In this document: positions 1 to 9,183 of the stretch, one piece after another
How the letters are laid out: each line of letters opens with the position of its first letter
How positions within the stretch are numbered: position 1 is the first letter of the stretch
Origin: Curvibacter sp. AEP1-3
GTDB lineage: Bacteria; Pseudomonadota; Gammaproteobacteria; Burkholderiales; Burkholderiaceae_C
Assembly: GCF_002163715.1 (NCBI RefSeq)
Contig: NZ_CP015698.1
Span: 3,016,201 to 3,080,200 of the forward strand
DNA length: 64,000 nt
Direction of reading: 5' to 3'
The notes under the pieces: generated by a model
The model's input: the letters and a program-made list of their open reading frames with translations, nothing else
What the model was told of the DNA's origin: nothing
Databases searched by the model: none
Position numbers and translations under genes: made by a program

Positions 1-822
1 GACCGCATCCTGATGGTGGCCAGCGACCGTTTGTCTGCGTTTGACGTGATCATGGGCGAGCCTATTCCCGGCAAGGGCGCGCTTCTGACCCAGATGGCCT
101 TGTTTTGGTTTGAGAAGCTGGGCAAGAACGGGGCTGACGTCTGTCCTAACCATCTGACTGGCGATGCGCCTGAAAGCGCTGTAACACCTGCCGAAGCGGC
201 GCAGGTCGCGGGTCGTTCCATGCTGGTCAAGCGCCTCAAGCCCCTGCCTGTCGAAGCCGTGGTGAGGGGTTATCTGGCAGGTAGCGGCTGGAAGGAATAC
301 CAGCACAACGGCGCGGTTTGCGGTGTGCCATTGCCCGCCGGCCTGCAAAACGCCAGCAAGTTGCCTGAGCCGATTTACACCCCGGCCGCCAAGGCGGCAG
401 TCGGTGACCATGACGAGAACATCACTTTCGAGAAAACCGTGGAGATGATCGGATTGGATTTGGCTACCCGCATCCGCGATATCAGCATCCAGATTTACAA
501 GGTGGCCGCTGAGTTCGCCTTGACCAAGGGCATCATCATTGCCGACACCAAGTTCGAATTTGGTTTGGACAAAGACGGTACCCTGACCCTGATGGATGAA
601 GTGCTGACACCGGACTCCAGCCGCTACTGGCCGGTGGAAAGTTACCAAGTCGGTACCAACCCGCCCAGCTACGACAAGCAGTTCGTGCGCGACTGGCTGG
701 AGCAAGCTCTGGTGGATGGCAAGCCCTGGGACAAAACCCCCCCGGCACCCCGCGTGCCCCGCGAGGTGATTGAGAAGACGGCCGACAAGTACCGCGAAGC
801 CCTGCAGCGCTTGACGACCTGA
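1..822 (+). CDS. purC: SAICAR synthase PurC (5' truncated by window edge)
   Basis: Phosphoribosylaminoimidazole-succinocarboxamide synthase joins CAIR and aspartate with ATP in purine biosynthesis, in the cytoplasm. The frame is open from base 1 ([15 protein letters not shown]), so the true start lies upstream; family members are about 300 residues, so roughly 30 N-terminal residues are missing. Family motifs visible include [22 protein letters not shown] and [12 protein letters not shown]. The first ATG inside the window (base 13) is internal, not the start. It ends 7 bases before a convergent ABC ATPase gene. purE and purK follow only after an 8.3 kb interruption on the other strand. Confidence 0.96.
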   Translation, partial: DRILMVASDRLSAFDVIMGEPIPGKGALLTQMALFWFEKLGKNGADVCPNHLTGDAPESAVTPAEAAQVAGRSMLVKRLKPLPVEAVVRGYLAGSGWKEYQHNGAVCGVPLPAGLQNASKLPEPIYTPAAKAAVGDHDENITFEKTVEMIGLDLATRIRDISIQIYKVAAEFALTKGIIIADTKFEFGLDKDGTLTLMDEVLTPDSSRYWPVESYQVGTNPPSYDKQFVRDWLEQALVDGKPWDKTPPAPRVPREVIEKTADKYREALQRLTT

Positions 823-829
823 TCGCTGC

Positions 830-1888
830 TCAAGCTGCTACGACGGAAACGCCCCTTTGAGCGATGTTCAAGGTGACATCGTCTTGGGGGGACCAGTGGC
901 CTTGGGCATCCGAGGCCACGACGAAGATGGGCCCTAACGCGGTCTCTACCGTCAACTCCTGAAAGCTCCCCAAGTAGGCCGCTTTGCTTACGGTGCCTTG
1001 CAGGCCCGAGCTGTGTCCGGGATGGACGGACCAAGCTTCGGGGCGAATCGCCACTTTTACCGGGCCTGCGTTCAAGCGACGCGGTGTTGAGAGCGTCAAG
1101 GGGCCCAATTCCACAGAGCCGTTTTCCAGGCATTGGCCATTGAGCAAGACTGCTTCGCCCATGAAGCCTGCAACAAATTCAGTTTGCGGGTTCTCGTAAA
1201 GTTCGCGTGGGCTTCCGGCCTGTGCAATCTGCCCTCCGTTCATCACAATGATCTGGTCGCTGACGGCCAAGGCTTCGCTCTGGTCATGGGTCACGTAAGC
1301 CACCGTCAGTTTCAGCCGCTGTTGCAGTGCCCTGATTTCTTCGCGCATGGACCGGCGCAAGCGTGCGTCCAGGTTGGACAGCGGCTCATCAAACAAGAGC
1401 ACAGAGGGCTCCAGCACCAGCGCACGTGCCAATGCCACGCGTTGCTGTTGCCCCCCAGACAGTTCTGCGGGGTAACGGCTCTCGTACCCCCCCAGGCCTA
1501 CGATGGCCATGGCTGAGCGGGCACGTTCGCTCACCTCCTGTTTGGGTACGCCGCTCACGTTAAGTCCGTAGGACACGTTCTCCAGCACCGACATGTGGGG
1601 GAACAATGCATAGCTCTGAAAGACCATGCTTACGTTGCGCTCCGCCGGCCCCAGGTGGGTGACATCGCGGCCGTCAATGAAGATTTGGCCGCTGGAGGGC
1701 GACTCCAGCCCGGCGATCATGCGCAGGGTGGTGGTCTTGCCACAGCCGGACGGGCCGAGGATGGTGGTCAGCGTCCCTTTGGGAACATGAAAGTCGATCG
1801 CGTTGACCACCAGAGGGCTTTGGGCGCCGCCGTAGCGCTTGGAGACCTGACGGAAAGAAATGCCTGTGTTGTTCATGGAAGTCGTCAT
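830..1888 (-). CDS. ABC importer ATP-binding protein (FbpC/PotA type), second of two
   Basis: 352-residue nucleotide-binding subunit powering import by the adjacent permease, on the inner face of the membrane. Walker A GPSGCGKTT is at residues 45-53, the Q-loop FQSYALFP near 90, the signature LSGGQ at 143-147 and Walker B VLLFDEP at 163-169. A TOBE-like C-terminal region follows from about 270. It is the last gene of the minus-strand transport operon, 11 bases after the permease gene. A second, clearly different ATPase of the same family lies at 5211-6287, so the transporter may use a heterodimeric ATPase pair. The family includes ferric iron, phosphonate, sugar-phosphate and polyamine importers; the substrate cannot be read from this subunit. 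Confidence 0.93.
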   Translation of the reverse strand: MTTSMNNTGISFRQVSKRYGGAQSPLVVNAIDFHVPKGTLTTILGPSGCGKTTTLRMIAGLESPSSGQIFIDGRDVTHLGPAERNVSMVFQSYALFPHMSVLENVSYGLNVSGVPKQEVSERARSAMAIVGLGGYESRYPAELSGGQQQRVALARALVLEPSVLLFDEPLSNLDARLRRSMREEIRALQQRLKLTVAYVTHDQSEALAVSDQIIVMNGGQIAQAGSPRELYENPQTEFVAGFMGEAVLLNGQCLENGSVELGPLTLSTPRRLNAGPVKVAIRPEAWSVHPGHSSGLQGTVSKAAYLGSFQELTVETALGPIFVVASDAQGHWSPQDDVTLNIAQRGVSVVAA

Positions 1889-1899
1889 CCGTAATTATT

Positions 1900-4101
1900 T
1901 CAATGGGCAGTTGCAGCGTTGCGGCGGCCGAGTTTGCGTTCACCCACTAGGGCTTGGACCAAGAGGGTGCTGCAGGACATGAGCAGGATCAGCACCGTGC
2001 AATACGCCAACGCCACACCGTAGTCACCATTGCCTACGCGGCCGATGATGTAAGTGGTGGACAGCTCGTACTGCGCCGTAACCAGGAAGATCACGGCAGA
2101 CACGGTGGTGATGGAGCGTACAAACGAATACACCAGTGCTGCTACCAGCGCCGATTTGATGAGGGGCAATACCACCAGGCGTAAGGTAGTGAGGGTGTTG
2201 GCGCGCAGCATCAGAGACGCTTCGTCCAGTGAGCGATCCAATTGCTTGAAGGCGGCAGTCCCTGCACGTACCCCTACAGGCAGGTTGCGGAACACAAAGC
2301 ACAAGACGATGATCAGCCCGGTACCCGTCAGCTCCACAGGCGGTACGTTGAACGCCAAGATGTAGCTGACACCAAGCACCGTGCCCGGAACTGCAAAAGT
2401 CAAAAGTGCAGAAAATTCGAAACTGGCCTTGCCCCGGAACTCCGCGCGCGCCAGCAACCAGGCAATCAGCAGGCCGAGGCCCGCGCACAAAGGTGCCGCC
2501 ATGGCTGCCAGCGACACGGTGGTGAACAGCGAGTTCCAGGCAGTACCTGCCCAGACCACACCGTAATCTCCCCATTGCACATCAAAGGCAGTGCGGAAGT
2601 GATTTAGCGTGAGCGTGTAGTCACGCCCCCAAGTCTGGACGAAACCACCGGCGAAGGCAAAGAGGTACACAACCAGTGTGAACACCAGCCAGGGACCTGC
2701 CACACCCAGGCATAGCTTGCGGATACCTGCGGGGAGGGGCATGGGCAAACCTGCATCGCCCTTGCCGGCAACCGTGGTGAAACTGCCTTTGCCAAGAACC
2801 CTGCGCTGGATGAAGAAGACTGCAAGGGCAAACACCGTCAGGATCAGCGACAAGGCCGCGGCCATTCCCGGGTCCAGGGACGCTCCCACAATGGCAAAGA
2901 AGATTTCTGTCGACAGTACGGCGAACTGCCCGCCGACCACGATCGGGTTCCCGAAGTCCGCCATGCTCTCGATGAATCCCACCAAAAATGCATTGGCCAA
3001 GCCCGGCTTGAGCAAAGGCAGGGTGACGGTCCAAAAAGTCTGCATGCGACTGGCGCGCAGGGTCTGGGAGGCTTCCTCCATGGAAGGGCTCACGCCTTGC
3101 ACCACACCGCGCATGATCATGAAGGCAATAGGGGTGAAGGCGAACAACTGCGCCAGCCAGACACCGAAGAAACCATAAAACCAGCGCGTGGGCTCAATGC
3201 CAAAAGCCCATTCCAGATATTGATTGAAGAGCCCGGCACGCCCAAATAACAAAATCAGCCCCAAGCCCACTACAAACGGCGGTGTGATGATGGGCAACAT
3301 GGCCAGAATGTTGAGCGGCTTGGCTAATGCTTTTGCTTCCCGCTCTGCCCAGAGTGCGATCAAGGTGCCCAGGAATGTGGTCCCGGCGGCTGTGAGCAGT
3401 GCGAGACCCAGAGTGTTCCAAGCTACACCGCAACGGCCTTGGCCACTGATACATCCGAGGCCCCAGATGCGGGCAGTGCCGATCCGGTCCCACAGGGCGC
3501 TGATGGAGAATAGTCCCTCGTCATTGAGCACGCTGCCAATCAAGGACTTGAGAACCGGGTACACCACAAACAGCGCCAGCAAGGCGGTACAACACAACAC
3601 GGCACCGGCTACGAAGGCGTCACCCTTGAATCCTCCTAGACGTGCTACGCCGATGGAGAGCAGTGCCAGCAGGCTCACTATCAACACCATGGCGCCCCAC
3701 CCCATGCCCGGCTGGGTGTAGTCCGTGGCGCCTGCCAATGCAGTGAGCCAATCCCAAGTCCACCCCACCATACCGATGGCAAATCCGCTGAAGACCAGCC
3801 CTGCCAGACCCAGGCCAGCGCCACTGCACAACAACAGACCCTGGCGGCGCGGTGTATGAGTGAATACAGCGGAGGCTGCCAGTAGTAGTCCCGCCATGCC
3901 CACCCCCAGCCAGGGGCGGGCATGGCTGCTCATTTGAGTCCAGCCGTTGGCACTGGCAGCGGCGCCCCACAGGCCGGGCAGGGCCTCCAAGAGGCTCCCT
4001 CGTTGAAGAAAATACCAGGGCAGCAGCACAAAGGCCGCAGCGCCAAGGGCGGCCCAAAGGGCAATGACGCGGCGGGTTCGCCACGGGTGAAAAGTGTTCA
4101 T
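1900..4101 (-). CDS. Fused double-domain ABC transporter permease (FbpB-like)
   Basis: 733-residue inner-membrane permease with two binding-protein-dependent transport modules in one chain. Two EAA-type coupling loops are visible: EEASQTLRASRMQTFWTVTLP in the middle and DEASLMLRANTLTTLRLVVLP near the C-terminus. The first ~200 residues are extra hydrophobic segments before the first permease core. The FbpB family of ferric iron and related importers has this fused form. It lies 72 bases after the binding-protein gene and 11 bases before the second ATPase gene, so it is probably in one operon with both. Substrate unknown. Confidence 0.93.
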   Translation of the reverse strand: MNTFHPWRTRRVIALWAALGAAAFVLLPWYFLQRGSLLEALPGLWGAAASANGWTQMSSHARPWLGVGMAGLLLAASAVFTHTPRRQGLLLCSGAGLGLAGLVFSGFAIGMVGWTWDWLTALAGATDYTQPGMGWGAMVLIVSLLALLSIGVARLGGFKGDAFVAGAVLCCTALLALFVVYPVLKSLIGSVLNDEGLFSISALWDRIGTARIWGLGCISGQGRCGVAWNTLGLALLTAAGTTFLGTLIALWAEREAKALAKPLNILAMLPIITPPFVVGLGLILLFGRAGLFNQYLEWAFGIEPTRWFYGFFGVWLAQLFAFTPIAFMIMRGVVQGVSPSMEEASQTLRASRMQTFWTVTLPLLKPGLANAFLVGFIESMADFGNPIVVGGQFAVLSTEIFFAIVGASLDPGMAAALSLILTVFALAVFFIQRRVLGKGSFTTVAGKGDAGLPMPLPAGIRKLCLGVAGPWLVFTLVVYLFAFAGGFVQTWGRDYTLTLNHFRTAFDVQWGDYGVVWAGTAWNSLFTTVSLAAMAAPLCAGLGLLIAWLLARAEFRGKASFEFSALLTFAVPGTVLGVSYILAFNVPPVELTGTGLIIVLCFVFRNLPVGVRAGTAAFKQLDRSLDEASLMLRANTLTTLRLVVLPLIKSALVAALVYSFVRSITTVSAVIFLVTAQYELSTTYIIGRVGNGDYGVALAYCTVLILLMSCSTLLVQALVGERKLGRRNAATAH

Positions 4102-4173
4102 GTCATCCAGCGTGAGGCAGGGCCCGGCCTGCTGCAGAACGCAGCGGCGGGCGGGTTAGCAGGGAATGCGGGA

Positions 4174-5199
4174 TTAGCGGGACTGGCCGTTCACATCGCG
4201 TTCCCAGCGCTGAATCAGGCGCTTGCGCTCTGCGGACTGGCCGTACTTGGCATAGTCGTAGTCGATCATCTTGATCTTGCGGAAGTCCGGTACGCGGGGG
4301 TCCACCTTGGTTTCCCGGTTGGAGGGCAGCTGGAACTGCAGCGTGGCAGCGCCCAGAGCCTGTGCGCCCGGCGTCAAAGCCCAGTCATAAAACTTCTTCG
4401 CCGCTTCCAGGTTGCGCGCACCGCGCACGATGGACATCGAGCCGATCTCCGCTCCTGTGCCATCGGACGGTGTGATGGTCTCCAGGGGGAAGCCTTGGGC
4501 CTTTTCACCGGGGCCGTCGTGCACAAAGCTGATGGAAATTGCGGCTTCGCCACGTGCCACGGCCTTGATGGGGCCTACGCCGGAGCGTTGATAGGTGGCA
4601 ATGTTTTTGTGCAGCTTGGCAAGATAGTCAAATGCTTTGTCTTCTCCCATCAGTTGCACGAGAGTGGCAATCATGGTGTATGCCGTACCGCTGGAGGACG
4701 GGTTGGCGGATTGGATTTCGCCTTTGTACTCAGGCTTGATCAGATCAGCCCACGTCTTCGGGATGGGCAGCTTCTTCTTGGCAATCAGTTCGGTGTTGTA
4801 TCCAAAACCCAAAGGTCCGGAATAAATGCCTACCGTCTTGTAGCCGGACTGTGCGGCCTGCTTTTGCGCCCAGTCGTACAACTTTGGCAGCAGCGGCGAC
4901 TTGTATTCCTGAGTCAAGTTTTGTTCGGCAGCCACCAGGTGCGGGTCTCCAGTGCCCCCGAAAAAGATGTCTGTCTTGGGGTTTGCTTTTTCGGCCATGA
5001 GTTGGGCGACGGCTTCGCCTGAGCCCTTGAGTGTCATGTTGACCTTGATGCCTTGGCTCTTCTCGAAGGTGACGGCAATCATGCTGCACCATGGCGCTTG
5101 GCCCGAGCAGATGATGTTGACCTCGCTGCCGGATTGGGCATAAACGCTGGCTTGAGAGAGCGCGATACATGCAGCGGCGATCAGGTGGGTTTTCTTCAT
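4174..5199 (-). CDS. Periplasmic substrate-binding protein of ABC importer (SBP family 6, FbpA/AfuA-like)
   Basis: 341-residue secreted binding protein. The start at 5199 is chosen because AAGGAG sits just before it and a Sec signal peptide follows (MKKTHLIAAACIALSQASVYAQ). A longer open frame upstream is rejected. The family fold is recognisable from VNIICSGQAPWC, FFGGTGDPHLVAAEQ and NPSSSGTAYTM. The pair of neighbouring tyrosines that ligates iron in FbpA is not evident; the comparable stretch reads ISISFVHDG. Ferric iron is therefore only one candidate; phosphorylated sugars or phosphonates, carried by related systems, are equally possible. It lies between ATPase 1 (11-base gap) and the permease. 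Confidence 0.92.
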   Translation of the reverse strand: MKKTHLIAAACIALSQASVYAQSGSEVNIICSGQAPWCSMIAVTFEKSQGIKVNMTLKGSGEAVAQLMAEKANPKTDIFFGGTGDPHLVAAEQNLTQEYKSPLLPKLYDWAQKQAAQSGYKTVGIYSGPLGFGYNTELIAKKKLPIPKTWADLIKPEYKGEIQSANPSSSGTAYTMIATLVQLMGEDKAFDYLAKLHKNIATYQRSGVGPIKAVARGEAAISISFVHDGPGEKAQGFPLETITPSDGTGAEIGSMSIVRGARNLEAAKKFYDWALTPGAQALGAATLQFQLPSNRETKVDPRVPDFRKIKMIDYDYAKYGQSAERKRLIQRWERDVNGQSR

Positions 5200-5210
5200 G
5201 AAAGTCTCCT

Positions 5211-6287
5211 TTAGTGTTGAAACAAGGGTTCTGGTGAGATTGGAAAAATGGAGGGCAACAGCACGCTGACCCCCTGTGCTGACAAAAACAAGCTGACCGG
5301 GGCGCCGCAGGCATAGGCTGCGCCTTGTGACGGAATGAGCACCAATATCTCGCCCAAAGTGGTGTGCACCCACACCTCCGTAGAGGGACCTAGAAAGGCA
5401 CTCCGTAAAACCTTGCCCGGTAATCCGGCCGAACTGGCCGGTGCGATACGCCAGGCGTGCGGACGCACGACGATACGCACCGCGCCACGACGCAGCCCGG
5501 GGTCAGGACCGAACTGCAAGGGGCCCAGATGTACAACACCACGGGCGTCCACCTCGGCGTCAAATGTGGCAGCGTCACCCATGAAGGCGGCAACGAACTC
5601 TGACAGGGGACGTTCATAAAGATCCCGCGGTGAGCCGATTTGCGCAATCCTGCCCTCTTGCATGACGACGACGCGGTCACTGACCGACATGGCTTCTGCA
5701 TGGTCGTGGGTGACATACAGCACTGTCAGATCCAGCCTCTGTTGCAGGGAGCGGATGTCTTCACGGATATGGCGTCGCAAGTTGCTGTCGAGGTTGGAGA
5801 GAGGCTCATCCAGCAACAAGATACGGGGCTGCAATGCGAGTGCGCGAGCCAGTGCGGTGCGTTGTTGCTGACCGCCGGACAACTCATGCGGCATGCGATC
5901 TTCCAAGCCTTGCAGACCGACCAGCGTCAGGGCCTGGGTACAACGCTCGCGTTGGCTCGCCGCAGACAGGCCTTGCATGCGCAAGCCATAGCAGACGTTT
6001 TCTTCCACGCTCTGGTAGGGAAACAGGGCGTAGCTCTGAAACACCAGACTGAGGTCCCGTTGTTCGGCGCTCTTGGAAGTAACGTCTTCCCCGTGAAAGA
6101 TCAGCTGCCCCTCGTCGGGTGTGTCCAGTCCGGCTACCAAGCGCAGCAGCGTGGTTTTGCCGCATCCGGAGGGGCCAAGTAGAGTCGTCAACCGGCGATC
6201 CGGGATATGCACATCCACCCCGTGCAGCGCCTTGTAGCCATTGGCATAGGTCTTGGTCACCCCGCGGATTTCCAGACCGGGCCTCAT
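5211..6287 (-). CDS. ABC importer ATP-binding protein, first of two
   Basis: 358-residue ATPase with Walker A GPSGCGKTT at residues 38-46, FQSYALFP near 83-90, signature LSGGQ at 136-140, Walker B ILLLDEP at 156-162 and a TOBE-like C-terminal region. Its start overlaps the stop of the histidine kinase gene by four bases (ATGA), so the two are translationally coupled and the sensor system belongs to the transport operon. It resembles the other ATPase (830-1888) in layout but differs along its length, so it is not a recent duplicate. Whether both ATPases serve the one permease, or one couples to another system, is not known. Confidence 0.93.
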   Translation of the reverse strand: MRPGLEIRGVTKTYANGYKALHGVDVHIPDRRLTTLLGPSGCGKTTLLRLVAGLDTPDEGQLIFHGEDVTSKSAEQRDLSLVFQSYALFPYQSVEENVCYGLRMQGLSAASQRERCTQALTLVGLQGLEDRMPHELSGGQQQRTALARALALQPRILLLDEPLSNLDSNLRRHIREDIRSLQQRLDLTVLYVTHDHAEAMSVSDRVVVMQEGRIAQIGSPRDLYERPLSEFVAAFMGDAATFDAEVDARGVVHLGPLQFGPDPGLRRGAVRIVVRPHAWRIAPASSAGLPGKVLRSAFLGPSTEVWVHTTLGEILVLIPSQGAAYACGAPVSLFLSAQGVSVLLPSIFPISPEPLFQH

Positions 6288-7351
6288 GCCGGCATCCTCA
6301 ATGCGGCATCCGACAGGGACGCATGCAGCATCGATGGGGCGGGTACTGCGGAGTCTTGCGCCATGGCATGCGCAGGCCGAGGCCAGCGGACTACGGCATC
6401 GACGCCCACTACCGCGCCCTGTTGGATACGGTTGTAGAGGTCCAGCGTCGCGTGCATGGACACAGCGATTTGCTTGCAGATCGACAGGCCCAAGCCCACT
6501 CCGGTGCCTCCGCTGGCGGATTCGAAGGGCTGGAACAGGCGCTCCCGGACTGCCTCGTCCAACCCTCCAGCGTTGTCCCAGACCAGAAGCTCCATCTCGT
6601 CCGGCAGATGGCGTATGACTACGCCCAGACTGGCTCCCGCCGTGGACTGGCGAATCGCATTGGCTAACAGATTGCGCAGCAATTCACCGATAAGCCAGCT
6701 GTCGCTCATGAGCCGCACGGGTTCGGCGTCCAAAGATACTTCCAACTGCTTGCGTGCGATCAAGGGGGCAAACTCGACCAGAATTTCGCTGGCAAGGTGA
6801 TGCATATCCACCAAGCTCCACTGGGCGTGCCGGACCTTTTGTTCCACTTTCGCCTGCGACAGCAATTGATTCGCCAGATGGCTTGCGCGATCCAGCGTAC
6901 GCAGCATTTTGGGCAGGGTGTCAGAGGCCGGAAGCTCCCCGGAGGTGACACCTTGCACTTGGGTTTTCAGCACCGCCAACGGTGTGCGCAACTGGTGAGA
7001 GGCTTCCGCAATGAAGCGCTGCTGTTGCTCCAAGGCATCCCGTTGTTGTTGCCATTGCACATTCAGGGCACGCACGATGGGTTCCAATTCTACGGCCGGC
7101 GTATGTCCCAAGGGCGTTGTTTCCTCGGGTTGACGGCTGGCTACGGTGGTCGTTAGTTCTTGTAGTGGCCGCAGACAATGCCCCGCCAGCCACCACAGAG
7201 TTGGTGCACCCGCCAGCGCAATGCACACAGAAATCCACGGTGTAGTGGATCCGATGGCGCCGAGCGCTCCCCCCAGTCCGGTGCAGATCACGAACATCAG
7301 CAATAGCTGCTTCCGCATGGATTGGGCGGCTTTGCCGTTGGTCTGGGTCAT
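6284..7351 (-). CDS. Sensor histidine kinase (TctE/QseC-like) with almost no periplasmic domain
   Basis: 355-residue membrane kinase partnered with the response regulator just upstream (4-base overlap). Two hydrophobic segments (about residues 15-34 and 39-57) are separated by only a few residues, so there is almost no periplasmic sensing domain. A HAMP-like stretch follows, then the H-box ASHQLRTPLAVL with phospho-acceptor His119, the N-box ELLRNLLANAI and a G-rich box GGTGVGLGLSI. The C-terminal ~30 residues are an unstructured tail. The lack of a sensor domain and coupling to the importer genes suggest it may sense through the transporter or binding protein; this is inference. Confidence 0.93.
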   Translation of the reverse strand: MTQTNGKAAQSMRKQLLLMFVICTGLGGALGAIGSTTPWISVCIALAGAPTLWWLAGHCLRPLQELTTTVASRQPEETTPLGHTPAVELEPIVRALNVQWQQQRDALEQQQRFIAEASHQLRTPLAVLKTQVQGVTSGELPASDTLPKMLRTLDRASHLANQLLSQAKVEQKVRHAQWSLVDMHHLASEILVEFAPLIARKQLEVSLDAEPVRLMSDSWLIGELLRNLLANAIRQSTAGASLGVVIRHLPDEMELLVWDNAGGLDEAVRERLFQPFESASGGTGVGLGLSICKQIAVSMHATLDLYNRIQQGAVVGVDAVVRWPRPAHAMAQDSAVPAPSMLHASLSDAALRMPA

Positions 7352-8034
7352 GCCGGATCCTTGCTGTCGTGGCCCAGTTCGTCCACCAGAAGGTAGCCGA
7401 TACCGCGCATCGTCAATAAGGCGGCACCACTGCCTGCTAAGCGTTTGCGCAAACGGTGCGCAAGCAGGTCGATGGCATCGCTTTGATGGCTGGCATCGTC
7501 ACCGAAGATGGCCTGATACAAGTCATCTTTGGATACCGGGCGGCCCGGCTTGGTGATCAAGGCGCGCAACATCGCGCTTTCCCGAGGGGCAATGTCCAAA
7601 GGGCGCCCAGATCGCAAGAACAGTCCCTGGTTCATGTCGAGCTGCAAGTGCCCGCAACGGAAGTCTTCGATGCCCTGGCTACGTCGCATCAGGGCACGCA
7701 GGCGAGCCACCAGTTCCTCGGTGTCGAAAGGTTTGGTCAGGTAGTCATCGGCGCCGAGGGTCAGTCCGGTGACCCGCTCGCCGATGGAGGCGCGGGCCGT
7801 GACTACCAGCACCGGCAGGCGCAATCCAAGGTCGCGCATGCGTTGCAATACGTCCAGACCGTCCAGCCCTGGCAGGCTCAGGTCCAAGATGACCGCGTCG
7901 AAGTTCCGTTTGCGCATCCATGCCAGCGCTTCATGCCCGTCGGCACAGCACACCGGCTTGAACCCGCGCGATGCGAGTACACGCCCCAAGGCATCCACCA
8001 GATCCAGATCGTCTTCAACCAACAACACATCCAT
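7348..8034 (-). CDS. OmpR-family response regulator (TctD/QseB-like)
   Basis: 228-residue DNA-binding regulator. The receiver domain has the acidic pair ED at 7-8, phospho-acceptor Asp51 (VILDLSLPG), the switch Thr79 and Lys101 (LTKPF). A winged-helix trans_reg_C domain occupies about 130-218. It is first in the minus-strand operon regulator-kinase-ATPase-binding protein-permease-ATPase, so it probably controls expression of the transporter. No clear operator was recognised in the 155 bases upstream. Confidence 0.95.
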   Translation of the reverse strand: MDVLLVEDDLDLVDALGRVLASRGFKPVCCADGHEALAWMRKRNFDAVILDLSLPGLDGLDVLQRMRDLGLRLPVLVVTARASIGERVTGLTLGADDYLTKPFDTEELVARLRALMRRSQGIEDFRCGHLQLDMNQGLFLRSGRPLDIAPRESAMLRALITKPGRPVSKDDLYQAIFGDDASHQSDAIDLLAHRLRKRLAGSGAALLTMRGIGYLLVDELGHDSKDPA

Positions 8035-8144
8035 GCCGGTATCGTGCTGTCAGGGGGCTAGCCCCGCAATGGGGTTAGCGCGCAGGTTGAATGAAAGAAA
8101 CTTGAAATGTGGCAGGCTTCCACTGAAGCGGCCATCGGCCCTGA

Positions 8145-8170
8145 AACAAAAAACCGCCATCTGGCGGTTT
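8145..8170 (-). terminator. Rho-independent terminator after cnoX/ybbN-like gene
   Basis: An AAACCGCC/GGCGGTTT hairpin (8151-8158 with 8163-8170) is followed on the minus strand by a T-rich run. It lies 19 bases after the stop of the thioredoxin-TPR gene and separates it from the response regulator. Confidence 0.85.
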
Positions 8171-8189
8171 GTGTGTGGCAAGCGCGGTG

Positions 8190-9146
8190 TCAGTTCAGTG
8201 CCATGCTCAGCTTGCGGCGGTAACTGGCCACCAGCTGCGCTTGCGGGTCTTGCTCGGCCACCACTTTGCCTAGCACCTCGATGCCACCTGCTGTTTTGCC
8301 GGCTGCTGCCGGGTCCGCTTTGGGCTTGGGCGGGGTGAGCAACTCGAGAATCGTCACAAAGGTTTTGCGGGGCACTTCGTTGTTCCATGCCTTGTCACGC
8401 ATGATGATTTCCAGCAGCTCATCCATGGAGCCGGTCCAGTCGCCGCCCACCATGAGCACTCGGGCCTTGGCAAGACGGGTGTCGAAGTCCCGCTTGTTGG
8501 ATGCAATCACTTCGTCAAACTGCGCAGGGGTCCACAGGCCTTTGTCGTCGGTCAGCACGAACTTGATGGCATCCAGAAACTGCGCCAAGGCTTCGAAGCG
8601 CTGCTGCTTGGGGATGTAGGCCAGCGTCGGGGCCAAAGCGGCCTCGGCGTCTTCGATCATGTCGTTTTCGATGAGCAGTTTGACGTAGTCATAGCGGGCG
8701 TCATCGTTGCCGGGGTTCAGGGTCAGCGCTTCATGCAGCTTTTGCAGGGCCGCGCGTGGGTCACCTGCTTGGGCCAAAGATTGGGCATCTTCCACATCGG
8801 CTTCTGCTTCCAGCACTTCTTCGGAGGGCACGTGCTTGTCCAGAAACTCCTTGAGCTTGCTTTCAGGCACTGCGCCCATGAAGCCATCAGCAGGCTTGCC
8901 GTTGATCATCAACACGCAAGTAGGAATGCTCCGGATGCCGAAAGCCTGGGCGAGCTGTTGCTCCTGGTCAGAGTCGATTTTCACCAGCTTGAAGCGGCCG
9001 CCGTAGTCGGCTTCCACCTTTTCCAGCAGCGGGCCCAGTGTTTTGCAAGGCCCGCACCAAGGCGCCCAGAAATCGACCAGAACGGGCACCTGGTGGGAGG
9101 CGGCGATGACTTCGGTTTCGAAGTTTTCTAGGGTGACGTCGATCAT
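8190..9146 (-). CDS. cnoX: Thioredoxin-TPR co-chaperone (CnoX/YbbN family)
   Basis: 318-residue protein with an N-terminal thioredoxin fold (residues 1-110) and a C-terminal tetratricopeptide-like helical region, the CnoX/YbbN arrangement. In E. coli the family delivers oxidatively damaged or unfolded substrates to chaperones such as GroEL. The thioredoxin motif is the canonical WCGPC (Cys31, Cys34), whereas E. coli YbbN has lost one cysteine, so this copy could be redox active. It has its own terminator and is divergent from purE across 37 bases. Confidence 0.9.
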   Translation of the reverse strand: MIDVTLENFETEVIAASHQVPVLVDFWAPWCGPCKTLGPLLEKVEADYGGRFKLVKIDSDQEQQLAQAFGIRSIPTCVLMINGKPADGFMGAVPESKLKEFLDKHVPSEEVLEAEADVEDAQSLAQAGDPRAALQKLHEALTLNPGNDDARYDYVKLLIENDMIEDAEAALAPTLAYIPKQQRFEALAQFLDAIKFVLTDDKGLWTPAQFDEVIASNKRDFDTRLAKARVLMVGGDWTGSMDELLEIIMRDKAWNNEVPRKTFVTILELLTPPKPKADPAAAGKTAGGIEVLGKVVAEQDPQAQLVASYRRKLSMALN

Positions 9147-9171
9147 GGGAAGGTAGCTCGGGGTGAAAAAG

Positions 9172-9177
9172 TAAAAT
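9172..9177 (+). promoter_or_regulatory. -10 hexamer 6 bases before purE ATG (leaderless candidate)
   Basis: TAAAAT ends six bases before the purE ATG and no Shine-Dalgarno sequence is present. The predicted transcription start falls on the start codon. No convincing -35 box is visible. Confidence 0.5.
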
Positions 9178-9183
9178 TCAACA

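Noticed and set aside
5200..5373. 58-residue N-terminal extension of the binding protein
   Set aside because: It would bury the signal peptide and overlap ATPase 1; AAGGAG before 5199 marks the real start.
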